From Lysobacteraceae bacterium SCN 69-320 (GTDB lineage Bacteria > Pseudomonadota > Gammaproteobacteria > Xanthomonadales > Rhodanobacteraceae), in assembly GCA_001725155.1 (NCBI GenBank), contig MEFP01000013.1, positions 1-64,000 of the forward strand: a stretch of DNA of 64,000 nucleotides, written 5' to 3'. Below the pieces are notes generated by a model. That model was not told the DNA's origin, ran no database searches, and worked only from the letters and a program-made list of their open reading frames with translations. Position 1 is the stretch's first letter. Every line of letters starts with the position of its first letter. Of the stretch, positions 21,860-42,444 are shown one piece after another. Both the position numbers and the translations under genes were made by a program.

Positions 21860-22135
21860 ATGTCCAACGTCATCGATTTTCTGAACCGCATGGGCAGCGA
21901 CAGCCGCTTGCGGCATGCGGATGCGGCACTGCTCGCCGCCGCATTGCAGCAGGCCAACCTGGATCCCGAGCTGCAGGCGGCCGTCCTGGCCGGCGATCAG
22001 CAGCGGCTCGAAGCCGTGCTCGGCGCGCGCACCAACGTGATCTGCGGCCTGTCGCCGGCCGAACCCGACGATGCGCCGGAACCTGCCGACGACGACGAGG
22101 AGATTCGCGCGCTCCAGGTTGCGCGTGCCGGCTGA
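21860..22135 (+). CDS. Candidate split-borosin precursor peptide
   Basis: 91-residue protein. The N-terminal helical part (1-56), MSNVIDFLNRMGSDSRLRHA through DPELQAAVLAGDQQRLEAVLGA, resembles the precursor-binding domain of SonA in length, in its start (xxFLxxMGxDxxL) and in the (L)xxGDxxxLExLxG ending. The C-terminal 35 residues differ: hydrophobic NVICGL with one Cys, then SPAEPDDAPEPADDDEE, and a last helix-like RALQVARAG. In SonA-type systems methylation falls in the C-terminal hydrophobic stretch, so NVICGL is the likely core (inference). AGTGAGGTAGAGCG precedes the ATG. It lies 35 bases after the GNAT gene and overlaps the GGDEF gene. A Nif11-like leader or plain regulator is the alternative. 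Confidence 0.7.
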   Translation: MSNVIDFLNRMGSDSRLRHADAALLAAALQQANLDPELQAAVLAGDQQRLEAVLGARTNVICGLSPAEPDDAPEPADDDEEIRALQVARAG

Positions 22136-23969
22136 AACCCGCCACGGCCTGTCCCGGGCCGCCCGGCGCTTCGCGTCGGTCGGCCTTTTCCTGTTGTTGT
22201 CGCTGCTGGTCACGCACAAGGCGCTGACTGCGAGCAGCGACCAGATCAATCAGTGGCTGACCGACGCGGATCGGGTCAAGAGCTCCGATTACACGCGCTT
22301 CGCCTCGCTGCTGAACCAGGTCGACGTCGAAACCGACAGTCTCTCGTCCAGCCAGCGCCAGCTGCTCGCCTTCCTGCGCGCCTGGCAGCGCAACTACACC
22401 GGCGAATTCGATCAGGCCATCGTCGAGTTCAAGAACGTCATCGATCATGCGGACGACGAGGTGCTGCGTACCCGCGCCGGCGCCGCGATGATCAATGCGA
22501 TGGCCATCGCACGGCGCTATTCCGAGGCCTATTCCTATCTCGATCTGCTCGTGGAGCGCCTGCCGCAGATCGGCGACGCCAAGGCGCGCGACCAGATCCT
22601 TCACGTCGCGGCGCTGCTCAACAACGAAGCCGGCCAGTACGAGCTCGCGCTCGACTACAGCGCCAAGCTGCTGAGCCAGAGCCTCGGCGGCCGCGGCGAA
22701 TGCATGGCGCGCCAGCTGCTGGTGCAGACGCAGTACGAGCTGGACCAGCTCGAACCCGACGGCGCCGAAGTGAGCCAGGCGATCTCGGTCTGCGAGCGCA
22801 ACGTCGAGCCGATCTTCACGAATTTCGTGCGCGTGTTCGTCGCCCGCCGCCTGATCGACCGCCACCAGTACAAGGAAGCCGCGGCGCTGCTCGGCGGCAA
22901 ATACGACGAAATCCAGGCGACGCGCTATCCGCGTCTGACCACCGAGGTCGACGTGCTGCTGGCGCAGGCATTCTTCTCCAGCGGCGACATCTTCCAGGCC
23001 AAGGCCTATGCGCTGCGCGTGGTCGACCGCCGCGTCGCGACGGAAGTGACGGACCCGCTGGTCAGCGCCTACAAGCTGCTCTATCAGGTCGCGCTGCAGC
23101 AGGGCGACGAGCGCACGGCGCTGTCCTACCACGAGAAATACGCCGAGGCCGATCGCAAGAACATCGACGACGTCAGCGCGCGTTCGCTGGCGTATCAGAT
23201 GGTGCGCCATCAATCGATTGCGAACCGGCTGCAGATCGAAACCCTGAACAAGCAGAACCAGGTGCTGCAGCTCGAACAGCAGCTCGGCGCCAAGGCCGCG
23301 GAGACCAGCCGCCTCTACATCGCGCTGCTCGTCGCCGGCCTGCTCATGGTGTTTCTCTGGGCCTTCCACACCAAGCGCCGCCAGCTGCATTTCCGCCGCC
23401 TGTCGCAGCAGGACGGCCTGACCGGCGTCGACAACCGGCCGCATTTCCTCGACATCGCGCAGCGCTCGCTCGACGAATGCCGTCGCGGCAGCCGCGAGTG
23501 CACGTTGATCCTGTTCGACCTCGATCATTTCAAGATGATCAACGACCGCCACGGCCATGCGGCCGGCGACATCGTGCTCAAGCAGGTGTCCGCGGTCTGC
23601 CGTACCTATCTGCGGCCCAACCAGTATTTCGGCCGCATCGGCGGTGAAGAGTTCGCGCTGCTGCTCGTGGACTGCGGCCTGGAACGCGCCCAGCTGTTCG
23701 CCGAGCAGCTGCGGCAGGCGGTCGCGGCGACGAATGCGGCGGCCGGCCTCGACGGCGTCGTGATCTCGGCGAGCTTCGGCGTCGCAGCGGCTTCCGAATC
23801 CGACTATGAACTGCGCCAGCTCATGGCCAGGGCCGATGCGGCCATGTACGTCGCCAAGCGCGACGGCCGCAACCGCGTCGTCGTTTCGCATCCGGACGCC
23901 GTTCCGTTGCGACTGGGCCGCAGCGGCATCGTCGCGATCGTCGACGATGCGCGATTGACCCGACCGTAG
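22125..23969 (+). CDS. Membrane TPR-type diguanylate cyclase (GGDEF)
   Basis: 614 residues from a GTG at 22125 with AGG 6 bases upstream; this start overlaps the precursor gene. N-terminal membrane helix FASVGLFLLLSLLVTHKAL, then a long helical TPR-like region (about 40-380), probably periplasmic, a coiled coil, a second membrane helix (LYIALLVAGLLMVFLWAF) and a C-terminal GGDEF domain with active-site GGEEF (from residue 506) and LFDLDHFKMIND. The product inhibition site RxxD is RPNQ, so feedback through it is probably lost. It should make cyclic di-GMP in response to a periplasmic signal. Start and direction suggest co-translation with the borosin genes. A longer start (ATG 22071) would overlap the precursor by 65 bases. 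Confidence 0.8.
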   Translation: MPAETRHGLSRAARRFASVGLFLLLSLLVTHKALTASSDQINQWLTDADRVKSSDYTRFASLLNQVDVETDSLSSSQRQLLAFLRAWQRNYTGEFDQAIVEFKNVIDHADDEVLRTRAGAAMINAMAIARRYSEAYSYLDLLVERLPQIGDAKARDQILHVAALLNNEAGQYELALDYSAKLLSQSLGGRGECMARQLLVQTQYELDQLEPDGAEVSQAISVCERNVEPIFTNFVRVFVARRLIDRHQYKEAAALLGGKYDEIQATRYPRLTTEVDVLLAQAFFSSGDIFQAKAYALRVVDRRVATEVTDPLVSAYKLLYQVALQQGDERTALSYHEKYAEADRKNIDDVSARSLAYQMVRHQSIANRLQIETLNKQNQVLQLEQQLGAKAAETSRLYIALLVAGLLMVFLWAFHTKRRQLHFRRLSQQDGLTGVDNRPHFLDIAQRSLDECRRGSRECTLILFDLDHFKMINDRHGHAAGDIVLKQVSAVCRTYLRPNQYFGRIGGEEFALLLVDCGLERAQLFAEQLRQAVAATNAAAGLDGVVISASFGVAAASESDYELRQLMARADAAMYVAKRDGRNRVVVSHPDAVPLRLGRSGIVAIVDDARLTRP

Positions 23970-24032
23970 AGCGCACCACCGCACCGATCGACGTCTTCGA
24001 AGTCAGCAGCCCGAGGGGTGTGCGAGACGATC

Positions 24033-35351
<11,319 letters not shown>

Positions 35352-35407
35352 GTCGTAGCACCGGGCCGGCGCAGCGGCCGCCGGAAAAGCTGTGGCAAGC
35401 TGCGCGC

Positions 35408-36232
35408 ATGCAAGGCGTTCCCGCGAGCTTCGATTTTCCGGCCGACAGTGCCGAGTTCCGCCATCCGGCGCATCGCGGCGGCATCGAGCTGTATCGCGCG
35501 CATATCGTGCGGCATTCCTTCGAGCCGCATGCGCATGCGGCGTTCGGCCTCGGCGCGATAGAGCAGGGGGTCGAGCGCTTCCGCCTGCGCGGCGCCGAGC
35601 ATCTGGCCGCGGCCGGTTCGCTGGTGCTGATGAATCCCGACGAGCTGCATACGGGCCGCGCCGAGACTGAAGGCGGCTGGCGCTATCGCATGATCTATCT
35701 CGATGCCGAGGTGGCGGCCGAGATCAGCGGCGAACGCGACTGGTGGTTTGCCGATGCGGTCGCCGCCGACGCGTCCACGGCGCGCCGCGTGACGGCGCTG
35801 CTGGACCGGCTCTGGCATGCCGCCTCGCCGCTGGCCTTCGACAGCCTGCTGTCGGAGCTGCTGCTGCAGCTCGCGCCGCATGCGCGCGGCCGGCGCCCCG
35901 AGCGTGCGGAAGCGCCGCAGCGGTTCGCGCGCGTCGTCGATTTCCTGCAGGCCCATCTGGATCAGCGCCTGACTCTCGAACAGCTGGCCGCGGTCGCCGG
36001 GCTCAGTCCGTTCCATTTTCTGCGCCGTTTCCGCGCGCACTACGACGCGACGCCACAGCAGATGCTCATGGCCCTGCGTCTGCACAGGGCCAAGCAGCTG
36101 CTCGGCAACGGCATGGCCCCGGCCGAGGTCGCTGCGGCCTGCGGTCTGGCCGATCAGGCTCATCTGACGCGCGCGTTCGCGCAGCGCTACGCGGTGACGC
36201 CGGCGCGCTACCAGCGCCAGCTGCGCGGCTGA
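35408..36232 (+). CDS. AraC-family transcription regulator
   Basis: 274 residues. A cupin-like N-terminal domain (about 15-155) with HSFEPHAHAAFGLGAIEQGVERF and MNPDELHTGRAE, the ligand-binding type of AraC_binding/cupin_6, is followed by two helix-turn-helix motifs at about 175-270: TLEQLAAVAGLSPFHFLRRF and PAEVAAACGLADQAHLTRAF. It begins 56 bases after the NRPS stop and precedes an EamA transporter by 47 bases, a common regulator-exporter pairing. It may control the transporter and possibly the NRPS (inference). Confidence 0.88.
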   Translation: MQGVPASFDFPADSAEFRHPAHRGGIELYRAHIVRHSFEPHAHAAFGLGAIEQGVERFRLRGAEHLAAAGSLVLMNPDELHTGRAETEGGWRYRMIYLDAEVAAEISGERDWWFADAVAADASTARRVTALLDRLWHAASPLAFDSLLSELLLQLAPHARGRRPERAEAPQRFARVVDFLQAHLDQRLTLEQLAAVAGLSPFHFLRRFRAHYDATPQQMLMALRLHRAKQLLGNGMAPAEVAAACGLADQAHLTRAFAQRYAVTPARYQRQLRG

Positions 36233-36279
36233 GCAATCTGCTTCAAGACGGCGCGGTCACGTCGCGGCAGGCTGCGCGC

Positions 36280-37233
36280 ATGTTCATCGGCATTCTCTAT
36301 GCAGCCGTCGCCGGCGCGTTCTGGGGTCTGGTCTTCGTCGGTCCGCTGCTGCTGCCGGACTATCCGGCGGCCTGGCTGGCGATCGGCCGCTATCTCGCAT
36401 TCGGCCTGATCGCGCTGCCGCTGGCCCTGCTCGATCAGGGCGAGCTGCGCCGGCTGCGACGCGCGGACTGGCTGGAAGCGCTGAAGCTGTCGGCCGTCGG
36501 CAACTTCATCTATTACGTCTGCCTCGCCGCGGCGATACAGCGTGCCGGCGGCCCACTGCCGACCATGATCATCGGCACCTTGCCGGTGGTCATCGCGCTG
36601 ACGGCGAACCGGCGCAATGCGCAGCGCGATGGGCGGCTGCCGTGGCGCCGGCTCGTGCCGCCGCTCGCGCTGATTGCACTCGGCGTGGCCTGCGTCAATC
36701 AGGCCGAGCTTGCCGCGTTGCGCGGATCCTCCGCGACCGATCTCGCGCGCTATGCCGGCGGCGCGGCGCTGGCCGTCGCGGCCGTGGTCTGCTGGACCTG
36801 GTATCCGCTGCGCAATGCCGACTGGCTGCGTGCCAACCCCTCGCGCAGTCCGCGCGCCTGGGCCACGGCGCAGGGCCTGGTCACCCTGCCGCTGGCTGTG
36901 GCCGGCGCGATCGTGCTGGTGCTGGCGTCGTCGTGGCTGACGCCGGGCTATGCGCTGCCGCTGGGGCCGCGGCCGCTGGCGTTCGTCGCGCTGATGGCGG
37001 CCATCGGCCTGTTCGCGTCGTGGCTCGGCACCCTGTGCTGGAACCAGGCCAGCCAGCGCCTGCCGACGGCGGTCGCGGGCCAGCTCATCGTGTTCGAGAC
37101 CGTCGCGGCGCTAGGCTACGCGTTCGCGCTGCGCGGCGAACCGCCGGCGCCGCTGAGCCTGGCCGGTATCGCGCTGCTGATCGCCGGCGTAGTGTTCGCC
37201 GCGCGGATTCGGCCTGAACCCGTGCATGCCTAG
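36280..37233 (+). CDS. EamA/DMT-superfamily transporter
   Basis: 317 residues with ten hydrophobic helices and two EamA repeats: MFIGILYAAVAGAFWGLVFV (first) and the second starting near residue 160 (LARYAGGAALAVAAVVCWTWY). DMT transporters export amino acids, metabolites or drugs. The immediate upstream AraC gene suggests induction by the exported compound. Proximity to the NRPS makes product export possible but not shown. The twelve bases GCTGCGCGCATG precede or include the start here and at the AraC gene (35399-35410), a small shared translation-start block. Confidence 0.85.
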   Translation: MFIGILYAAVAGAFWGLVFVGPLLLPDYPAAWLAIGRYLAFGLIALPLALLDQGELRRLRRADWLEALKLSAVGNFIYYVCLAAAIQRAGGPLPTMIIGTLPVVIALTANRRNAQRDGRLPWRRLVPPLALIALGVACVNQAELAALRGSSATDLARYAGGAALAVAAVVCWTWYPLRNADWLRANPSRSPRAWATAQGLVTLPLAVAGAIVLVLASSWLTPGYALPLGPRPLAFVALMAAIGLFASWLGTLCWNQASQRLPTAVAGQLIVFETVAALGYAFALRGEPPAPLSLAGIALLIAGVVFAARIRPEPVHA

Positions 37234-37729
37234 CGGGTCGTGTCCGCGGCTGGAATGCCCGCGCGGCGAATCGCTACCGGTCCGAACACCTGCCGCCGCG
37301 GGACGCGGCGCTGCGGACACCTGCATGGACATTCCCTGGAATCACAGGCGATCCGGCCTGGGCTGGACCGATCCGGAATTCGACACAGGCTGGCCCGCAA
37401 GCAGCCCACCGTCCAGGACATCCTGTTTGCGATCGGCGGCTCGATCCCGCCGAAGATCGCGCGCGGCCTGCTCGCGATAACGGCCATCAGCGTCATCGCC
37501 ATCCTCGCGGCCGTCGGCCAAGCGGGTGCCTGTCAGCGTGCATTTCCGGCATGGCAGCGACAACTGACGGCCTGGGCCATACTCACCAGACACCAGTCCG
37601 TTCCGCGCTGCACCGCAGCATCGAAGACGCCGGAAACCGCGCCGGAAATTGCCTAGACTAAAGCCCAATGGACCCCAGGCGGACCTACGGAACATAAGGT
37701 CCAGCAGCCGTTCGAGTAGGGAGGTCTGT
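37234..37729. other. Intergenic region upstream of the fdn operon
   Basis: This 496-base gap holds no gene I can support. A + strand frame at 37240-37656 encodes a hydrophobic segment (GLLAITAISVIAILAAVG) with no family match and mixed composition, and is left uncalled. An inverted repeat GGACCT-N10-AGGTCC (37681-37702) lies 28 bases before the fdnG start, next to AGGGAGGT, and could be an operator or leader hairpin. Confidence 0.45.
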
Positions 37730-40700
37730 ATGACTGACATGACGCGGCGCCAGTTCTTCAAGCTGACCGGTGCGACCCTGGTCGGTTCCAGTCTCGGGCT
37801 GCTGGGCTTCGCGCCGGGCCCGGCTCTCGCGGAGGTGCGCCAGTTCAAGCTGCTGCGCGCGACCGAGATCCGCAACACCTGCCCCTACTGTTCCGTCGCC
37901 TGCGGCATCCTGATGTACAGCCTCGGCGACAGGGCCAAGAACGCCGAAGCGAACATCATCCATATCGAGGGCGATCCGGACCATCCGGTCAATCGCGGCA
38001 CCTTGTGCCCGAAAGGCGCCGGCCTGCTCGACATGGTCCACAGCAAGAGCCGCCTGACCCATCCCGAATACCGCGCGCCGGGTTCGGACAAATGGCAGCG
38101 CATTTCCTGGGACGACGCGCTCGATCGCATCTCGCGTCTGCTCAAGGCCGATCGCGACGCGAACTTCGTCGCGAAGAACGCCGAAGGCCAGACCGTCAAC
38201 CGCTGGATCACGACCGGCATGCTCGCCGCTTCCGGCGCCACCAACGAAGTGGGCTATCTGACCCACAAGGTGATGCGCCCCATGGGGCTATTGGTCTTCG
38301 ACAATCAAGCGCGTGTCTGACACGGCCCGACGGTGGCAAGTCTTGCCCCGACGTTTGGCCGAGGAGCGATGACCAATCACTGGGTCGACATCAGGAATGC
38401 CGACCTCGTGCTGATCATGGGCGGCAACGCCGCCGAAGCGCATCCCTGTGGTTTCAAATGGGTCACCGAGGCCAAGGCGCACAACAAGGCCCGGCTGATC
38501 GTCGTCGATCCGCGCTTCACGCGCTCGGCGGCGATCGCCGACTACTACGCGCCGATCCGCACCGGTACCGACATCGTGTTCCTCGGCGCGGTGATCAACT
38601 ATCTGCTGACGAACGACAAGATCCAGCACGAATACGTCAGGAACTACACCGACCTGTCCTTCATCGTGAAAGAAGGGTTCGCGTTCGAGCAGGGCCTGTT
38701 CTCGGGTTACGATGCACAGGCGCGCAAGTACGACAAGTCGAGCTGGGACTACGAGCTCGGCGACGACGGCTACGTGCGCACCGATCCGACGTTCGCCCAT
38801 CCGCGCTGCGTCTACAACCTGCTCAAGCAGCATTACTCGCGCTATACCCCGGAGATGGTCGAGCGCATCTGCGGCACGGTGCAGGAGAAATTCCTGCACA
38901 TCGCCGAGCAGATCGCGTCGACCGCGACGACGGACCGCGCGATGACGATCATGTACGCGCTGGGCTGGACCCAGCACTCGGTCGGATCGCAGATGATCCG
39001 CTGCGCCGCGATGGTGCAGCTGCTGCTCGGCAACATCGGCATCGCCGGCGGCGGCATGAACGCGCTGCGCGGCCATTCCAACATCCAGGGCTTTACCGAT
39101 CTCGGCCTGCTGTCGAATCTGCTGCCGGGCTATCTGACCCTGCCCGGCGAGAAGGAGCAGGACTACGCGAAGTACATCGCTGCGCGCGCGCCCAGGCCGC
39201 TGCGGCCGAACCAGCTGAGCTACTGGCAGAACTATTCGAAGTTCCACGTCAGCCTCATGAAAGCCTGGTGGGGCGATGCGGCGACGGCGCAGAACGACTG
39301 GGGCTACGAGTGGCTGCCCAAGCTCGACAAGGCCTACGACCTGCTGCTGGCCATCGAGCTCATGAACCAGGGCAAGATGAACGGCTACATCTGCCAGGGC
39401 TTCAATCCACTGGCCGCGGCGCCGAACAAGGCCAAGGCGATCGCCGGGTTCTCGCAGCTCAAATACCTGATCGTCATGGATCCGCTGGCGACCGAGACCT
39501 CGGAGTTCTGGCGCAACCACGGCGAGCACAACGACGTCGATCCGACGAAGATCCAGACCGAGGTGTTCCGCCTGCCGACCTCGCTGTTCGCCGAGGAAGA
39601 CGGCGCCTTCGTCAATTCGGGGCGCTGGCTGCAGTGGCACTGGAAAGGCGCCGAGCCGCCCGGCGAGGCACGTTCCGATCTCGAGATCATGGCGGGGCTG
39701 TTCACGCGCATCCGCAAGCTGTACCAGAGCGAAGGCGGCGCCTATCCGGATCCGATCGTCAAGCTGGCGTGGCCGTACGCGAATCCCGACAGTCCGACGG
39801 CCGACGAACTCGCCAAGGAATATTCGGGCCGTGCGCTGAAGGATCTGCCCGATCCCAAGGACCCGACCAGGATCATCCGCAAGGCCGGCGAGCAGCTGGC
39901 GGGTTTTGCCGAGCTGCGCGACGACGGCAGCACGGTTTCGGGCTGCTGGATCTTCTGCGGTGCCTGGGGGCCGACCGGCAATCTGATGGCGCGGCGCGAC
40001 AATTCGGATCCGACCGGCATCGGCAACACCCTGAACTGGGCCTGGGCTTGGCCGGCGAACCGGCGCGTGCTGTACAACCGCGCGTCCTGCGATGCCGGCG
40101 GCAAGCCGTTCAATCCGGCGCGCAAGCTCGTCGGCTGGAACGGCGCGGCCTGGGGCGGCGCCGACGTACCGGACTACAAGGCCGACGAGGATCCGGCCAA
40201 CGGCATGGGGCCGTTCATCATGCTGCCCGAGGGCGTGGCGCGTCTGTTCGCGCGCGACGCGATGAACGAAGGGCCGTTCCCCGAGCATTACGAGCCGTTC
40301 GAGACGCCGCTGGCGGCCAATCCGCTGAATCCGGACCAGCCGCTGGCGCTGAACAACCCGATCGCGCGCGTCTTCCAGGGCGACCGCGAGGCATTCGGCA
40401 AGTCCGACCGCTTCCCGCACGTGGCGACGACCTATCGGCTTACTGAACATTTCCACTACTGGACAAAACACGTCGAGCTCAACGCGATCCTGCAGCCCGA
40501 GCAGTTCGTCGAGATCGGCGAGGCGCTGGCCAAGGAGATCGGCGTGGCCGCCGGCGAGCGCGTGCGCGTGACGTCCAATCGCGGCTACATCACGGCCGTC
40601 GCGATGGTGACCAAGCGCATCAAGGCGCTGCGGGTCGACGGCAAGACCGTACATACGGTCGGCATTCCCATCCACTGGGGCTTCACCGGCACGGCCAAGA

Positions 40701-40798
40701 CCGGCTTTCTCGCGAATACCCTGACGCCGGTCGTCGGCGACGGCAATTCGCAGACGCCGGAGTTCAAATCGTTCCTGGTCCGGGTCGAGAAGGCGTAA
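37730..40798 (+). CDS. fdnG: Formate dehydrogenase-N alpha subunit, selenoprotein with in-frame UGA
   Basis: 1,022 residues when UGA 38318-38320 is read as selenocysteine 197. The Tat signal TRRQFFKLTGATLVG directs it to the periplasm. A [4Fe-4S] site follows (CPYCSVACG with a later GTLCPKG), then the molybdopterin guanine dinucleotide fold. Around the UGA the protein reads DNQARV-U-HGPTVASLAPTFGRG, essentially as in E. coli FdnG, where Sec ligates Mo. A SECIS hairpin begins right after the UGA. It oxidises formate to CO2 and passes electrons to FdnH and FdnI. Length close to E. coli FdnG (1,015). AGGGAGGT precedes the ATG. Automated callers may split it into two genes; that would be an error. 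Confidence 0.96.
38318..38350 (+). promoter_or_regulatory. Bacterial SECIS element for Sec insertion in fdnG
   Basis: Starting at the UGA (38318 = position 1), CGG (38331-38333), bulged U (38334 = U17), GGCAA (38335-38339), loop GUC (G23 at 38340, U24 at 38341) and UUGCC-CCG (38343-38350) form a stem identical in layout to the E. coli SelB recognition hairpin, with U17, G23 and U24 at the exact positions. Confidence 0.92.
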
Positions 40799-40807
40799 GG
40801 GGTCGAT

Positions 40808-41710
40808 ATGGCACTGCAATCGCTCGACATTGTCCGCCGCTCGGCCACGACCATTCCGGCGCCGCAGGCCCGCGGCGCAACCGCCGGCGCGGTCGCCAAG
40901 CTCATCGACGTCAGCAAGTGCATAGGCTGCAAGGCCTGCCAGGTCGCCTGCATGGAATGGAACGACCTGCGCGACGAGATCGGCTCCTGCGTGGGCACGT
41001 ATACGAACCCGCCCGACCTGTCGGACCAGTCGTGGACCCTGATGCGGTTCACCGAATACGAGAATCCGAAGGGCGACCTCGAATGGCTGATCCGCAAGGA
41101 CGGCTGCATGCACTGCGCCGATCCGGGCTGTCTGAAGGCCTGCCCGTCGCCCGGCGCGATCGTGCAGTACGCCAACGGCATCGTCGATTTCCACGAGGAA
41201 AACTGCATCGGCTGCGGCTACTGCATTACCGGCTGTCCGTTCAACGTGCCGCGCATCTCGAAGAAAGACCACAAGGCCTACAAATGCACCTTGTGTTCGG
41301 ATCGCGTCGCGGTCGGCCTGGAGCCGGCCTGCGTCAAGGCTTGCCCGACCGGCGCGATCGTGTTCGGCAGCAAGACCGACATGCAGCGGCACGCGGCCGA
41401 CCGCGTCGAGGATCTCAAGTCGCGCGGCTTCGACCAGGCCGGCCTGTACGATCCGTCCGGCGTCGGCGGAACCCACGTCATGTACGTGCTGCATCATGCG
41501 GATCAGCCGCAGCTGTATGCGGACCTGCCGAAAGACCCGCAGATCAGCGCGTTCGTGAAGGTCTGGAAGGGCATCAGCAAGCCGCTGGCATTGCTCGGCA
41601 TCGCCGCCGCGGCGCTGACCGGGTTCCTGCACTACGTCGGCATAGGTCCGAACGAAACCACGCGGGAAGACGAGGAAGCCGCGCGCCGCGAACTGGAGAA
41701 GCCGTCATGA
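40808..41710 (+). CDS. fdnH: Formate dehydrogenase-N beta subunit (iron-sulphur)
   Basis: 300 residues. Four cysteine clusters ligate [4Fe-4S] centres: [35 protein letters not shown] and CTLC...CVKAC, the ferredoxin-like electron wire of the FdnH/FdoH family. A single membrane helix near the C-terminus ([18 protein letters not shown]) anchors it. It takes electrons from the FdnG molybdenum-selenium site and passes them to haem in FdnI. It starts 9 bases after fdnG; its stop overlaps the fdnI start (ATGA). Confidence 0.95.
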   Translation: MALQSLDIVRRSATTIPAPQARGATAGAVAKLIDVSKCIGCKACQVACMEWNDLRDEIGSCVGTYTNPPDLSDQSWTLMRFTEYENPKGDLEWLIRKDGCMHCADPGCLKACPSPGAIVQYANGIVDFHEENCIGCGYCITGCPFNVPRISKKDHKAYKCTLCSDRVAVGLEPACVKACPTGAIVFGSKTDMQRHAADRVEDLKSRGFDQAGLYDPSGVGGTHVMYVLHHADQPQLYADLPKDPQISAFVKVWKGISKPLALLGIAAAALTGFLHYVGIGPNETTREDEEAARRELEKPS

Positions 41711-42375
41711 GACCAGCCAGGCAGGTTGCCGATCAGGTCGACGTGAAGACCGGGCAGATCGTCCGCTACGCGCCGGCCACGCGCATCAATCACTGGATCG
41801 TCGCGATCAGCTTCGTGCTGCTGACCCTGTCCGGACTCGCGATGTTCTGGCCGCCGCTGTTCTGGCTGGCCAACCTGTTCGGCGGCGGCGACGTCACGCG
41901 CGCGCTGCATCCGTGGATAGGCCTGGTCATGGCGGCCGCGTTTTTCCTGTTCGCCGTCAAGGTAAGGCACGACAACCGGCTGCAGAAGGCCGATCGCGAG
42001 TGGCTCAAACGCGTCGGCGAGGTCATGCGCAACCAGGAGGAAAACCTGCCCGAAGTCGGCCGCAACAACGCCGGGCAGAAGCTCGTCTATCTCGTCGCAT
42101 TGATCTGCATGCTCGTGCTGCTCGTGTCGGGGCTCGTGATCTGGCGTGCCTATTTCACTGCGTATTTCCCCATCGACGTGACGCGTCTGGCCGCGCTCGC
42201 CCATGCGCTGTTCGCGTTCGTGCTTATCCTGACCATCGTCGTCCACGTCTACGCGGGCATCTGGGTCAAGGGTTCGCTGCGTGCGATGACCCGCGGCACG
42301 GTGTCGCTGGGCTGGGCCTGGAAACACCACCGCGCCTGGTTCCGCGAAGTCACCCGGCATACGAACGGCAAGTAG
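41707..42375 (+). CDS. fdnI: Formate dehydrogenase-N gamma subunit (cytochrome b556)
   Basis: 222 residues with four hydrophobic helices and histidines positioned for haem b ligation ([40 protein letters not shown]). It anchors the formate dehydrogenase in the inner membrane and reduces quinone, contributing to proton motive force. ATG 41707 overlaps the fdnH stop. The N-terminus has no signal peptide. Confidence 0.94.
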   Translation: MRPARQVADQVDVKTGQIVRYAPATRINHWIVAISFVLLTLSGLAMFWPPLFWLANLFGGGDVTRALHPWIGLVMAAAFFLFAVKVRHDNRLQKADREWLKRVGEVMRNQEENLPEVGRNNAGQKLVYLVALICMLVLLVSGLVIWRAYFTAYFPIDVTRLAALAHALFAFVLILTIVVHVYAGIWVKGSLRAMTRGTVSLGWAWKHHRAWFREVTRHTNGK

Positions 42376-42444
42376 CCACGCCGTGACGGGCTTGTGGCTA
42401 TACTGGCCGCGAAGCGTTCCGCTTCGTCCCGACAGTCGATAGCC

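Noticed and set aside
37240-37656. 138-residue hydrophobic hypothetical protein
   Set aside because: No ribosome site, mixed composition and no family match; too weak to call.
37649-38320. A 223-residue truncated formate dehydrogenase and a separate second fragment (frameshift or pseudogene)
   Set aside because: The stop is a UGA at the Sec position, followed by a proper SECIS, and the Sec machinery is encoded next to it.
38288-41632. 1,114-residue minus-strand frame over fdnG/fdnH
   Set aside because: Antisense to well-supported genes; no recognisable domains.
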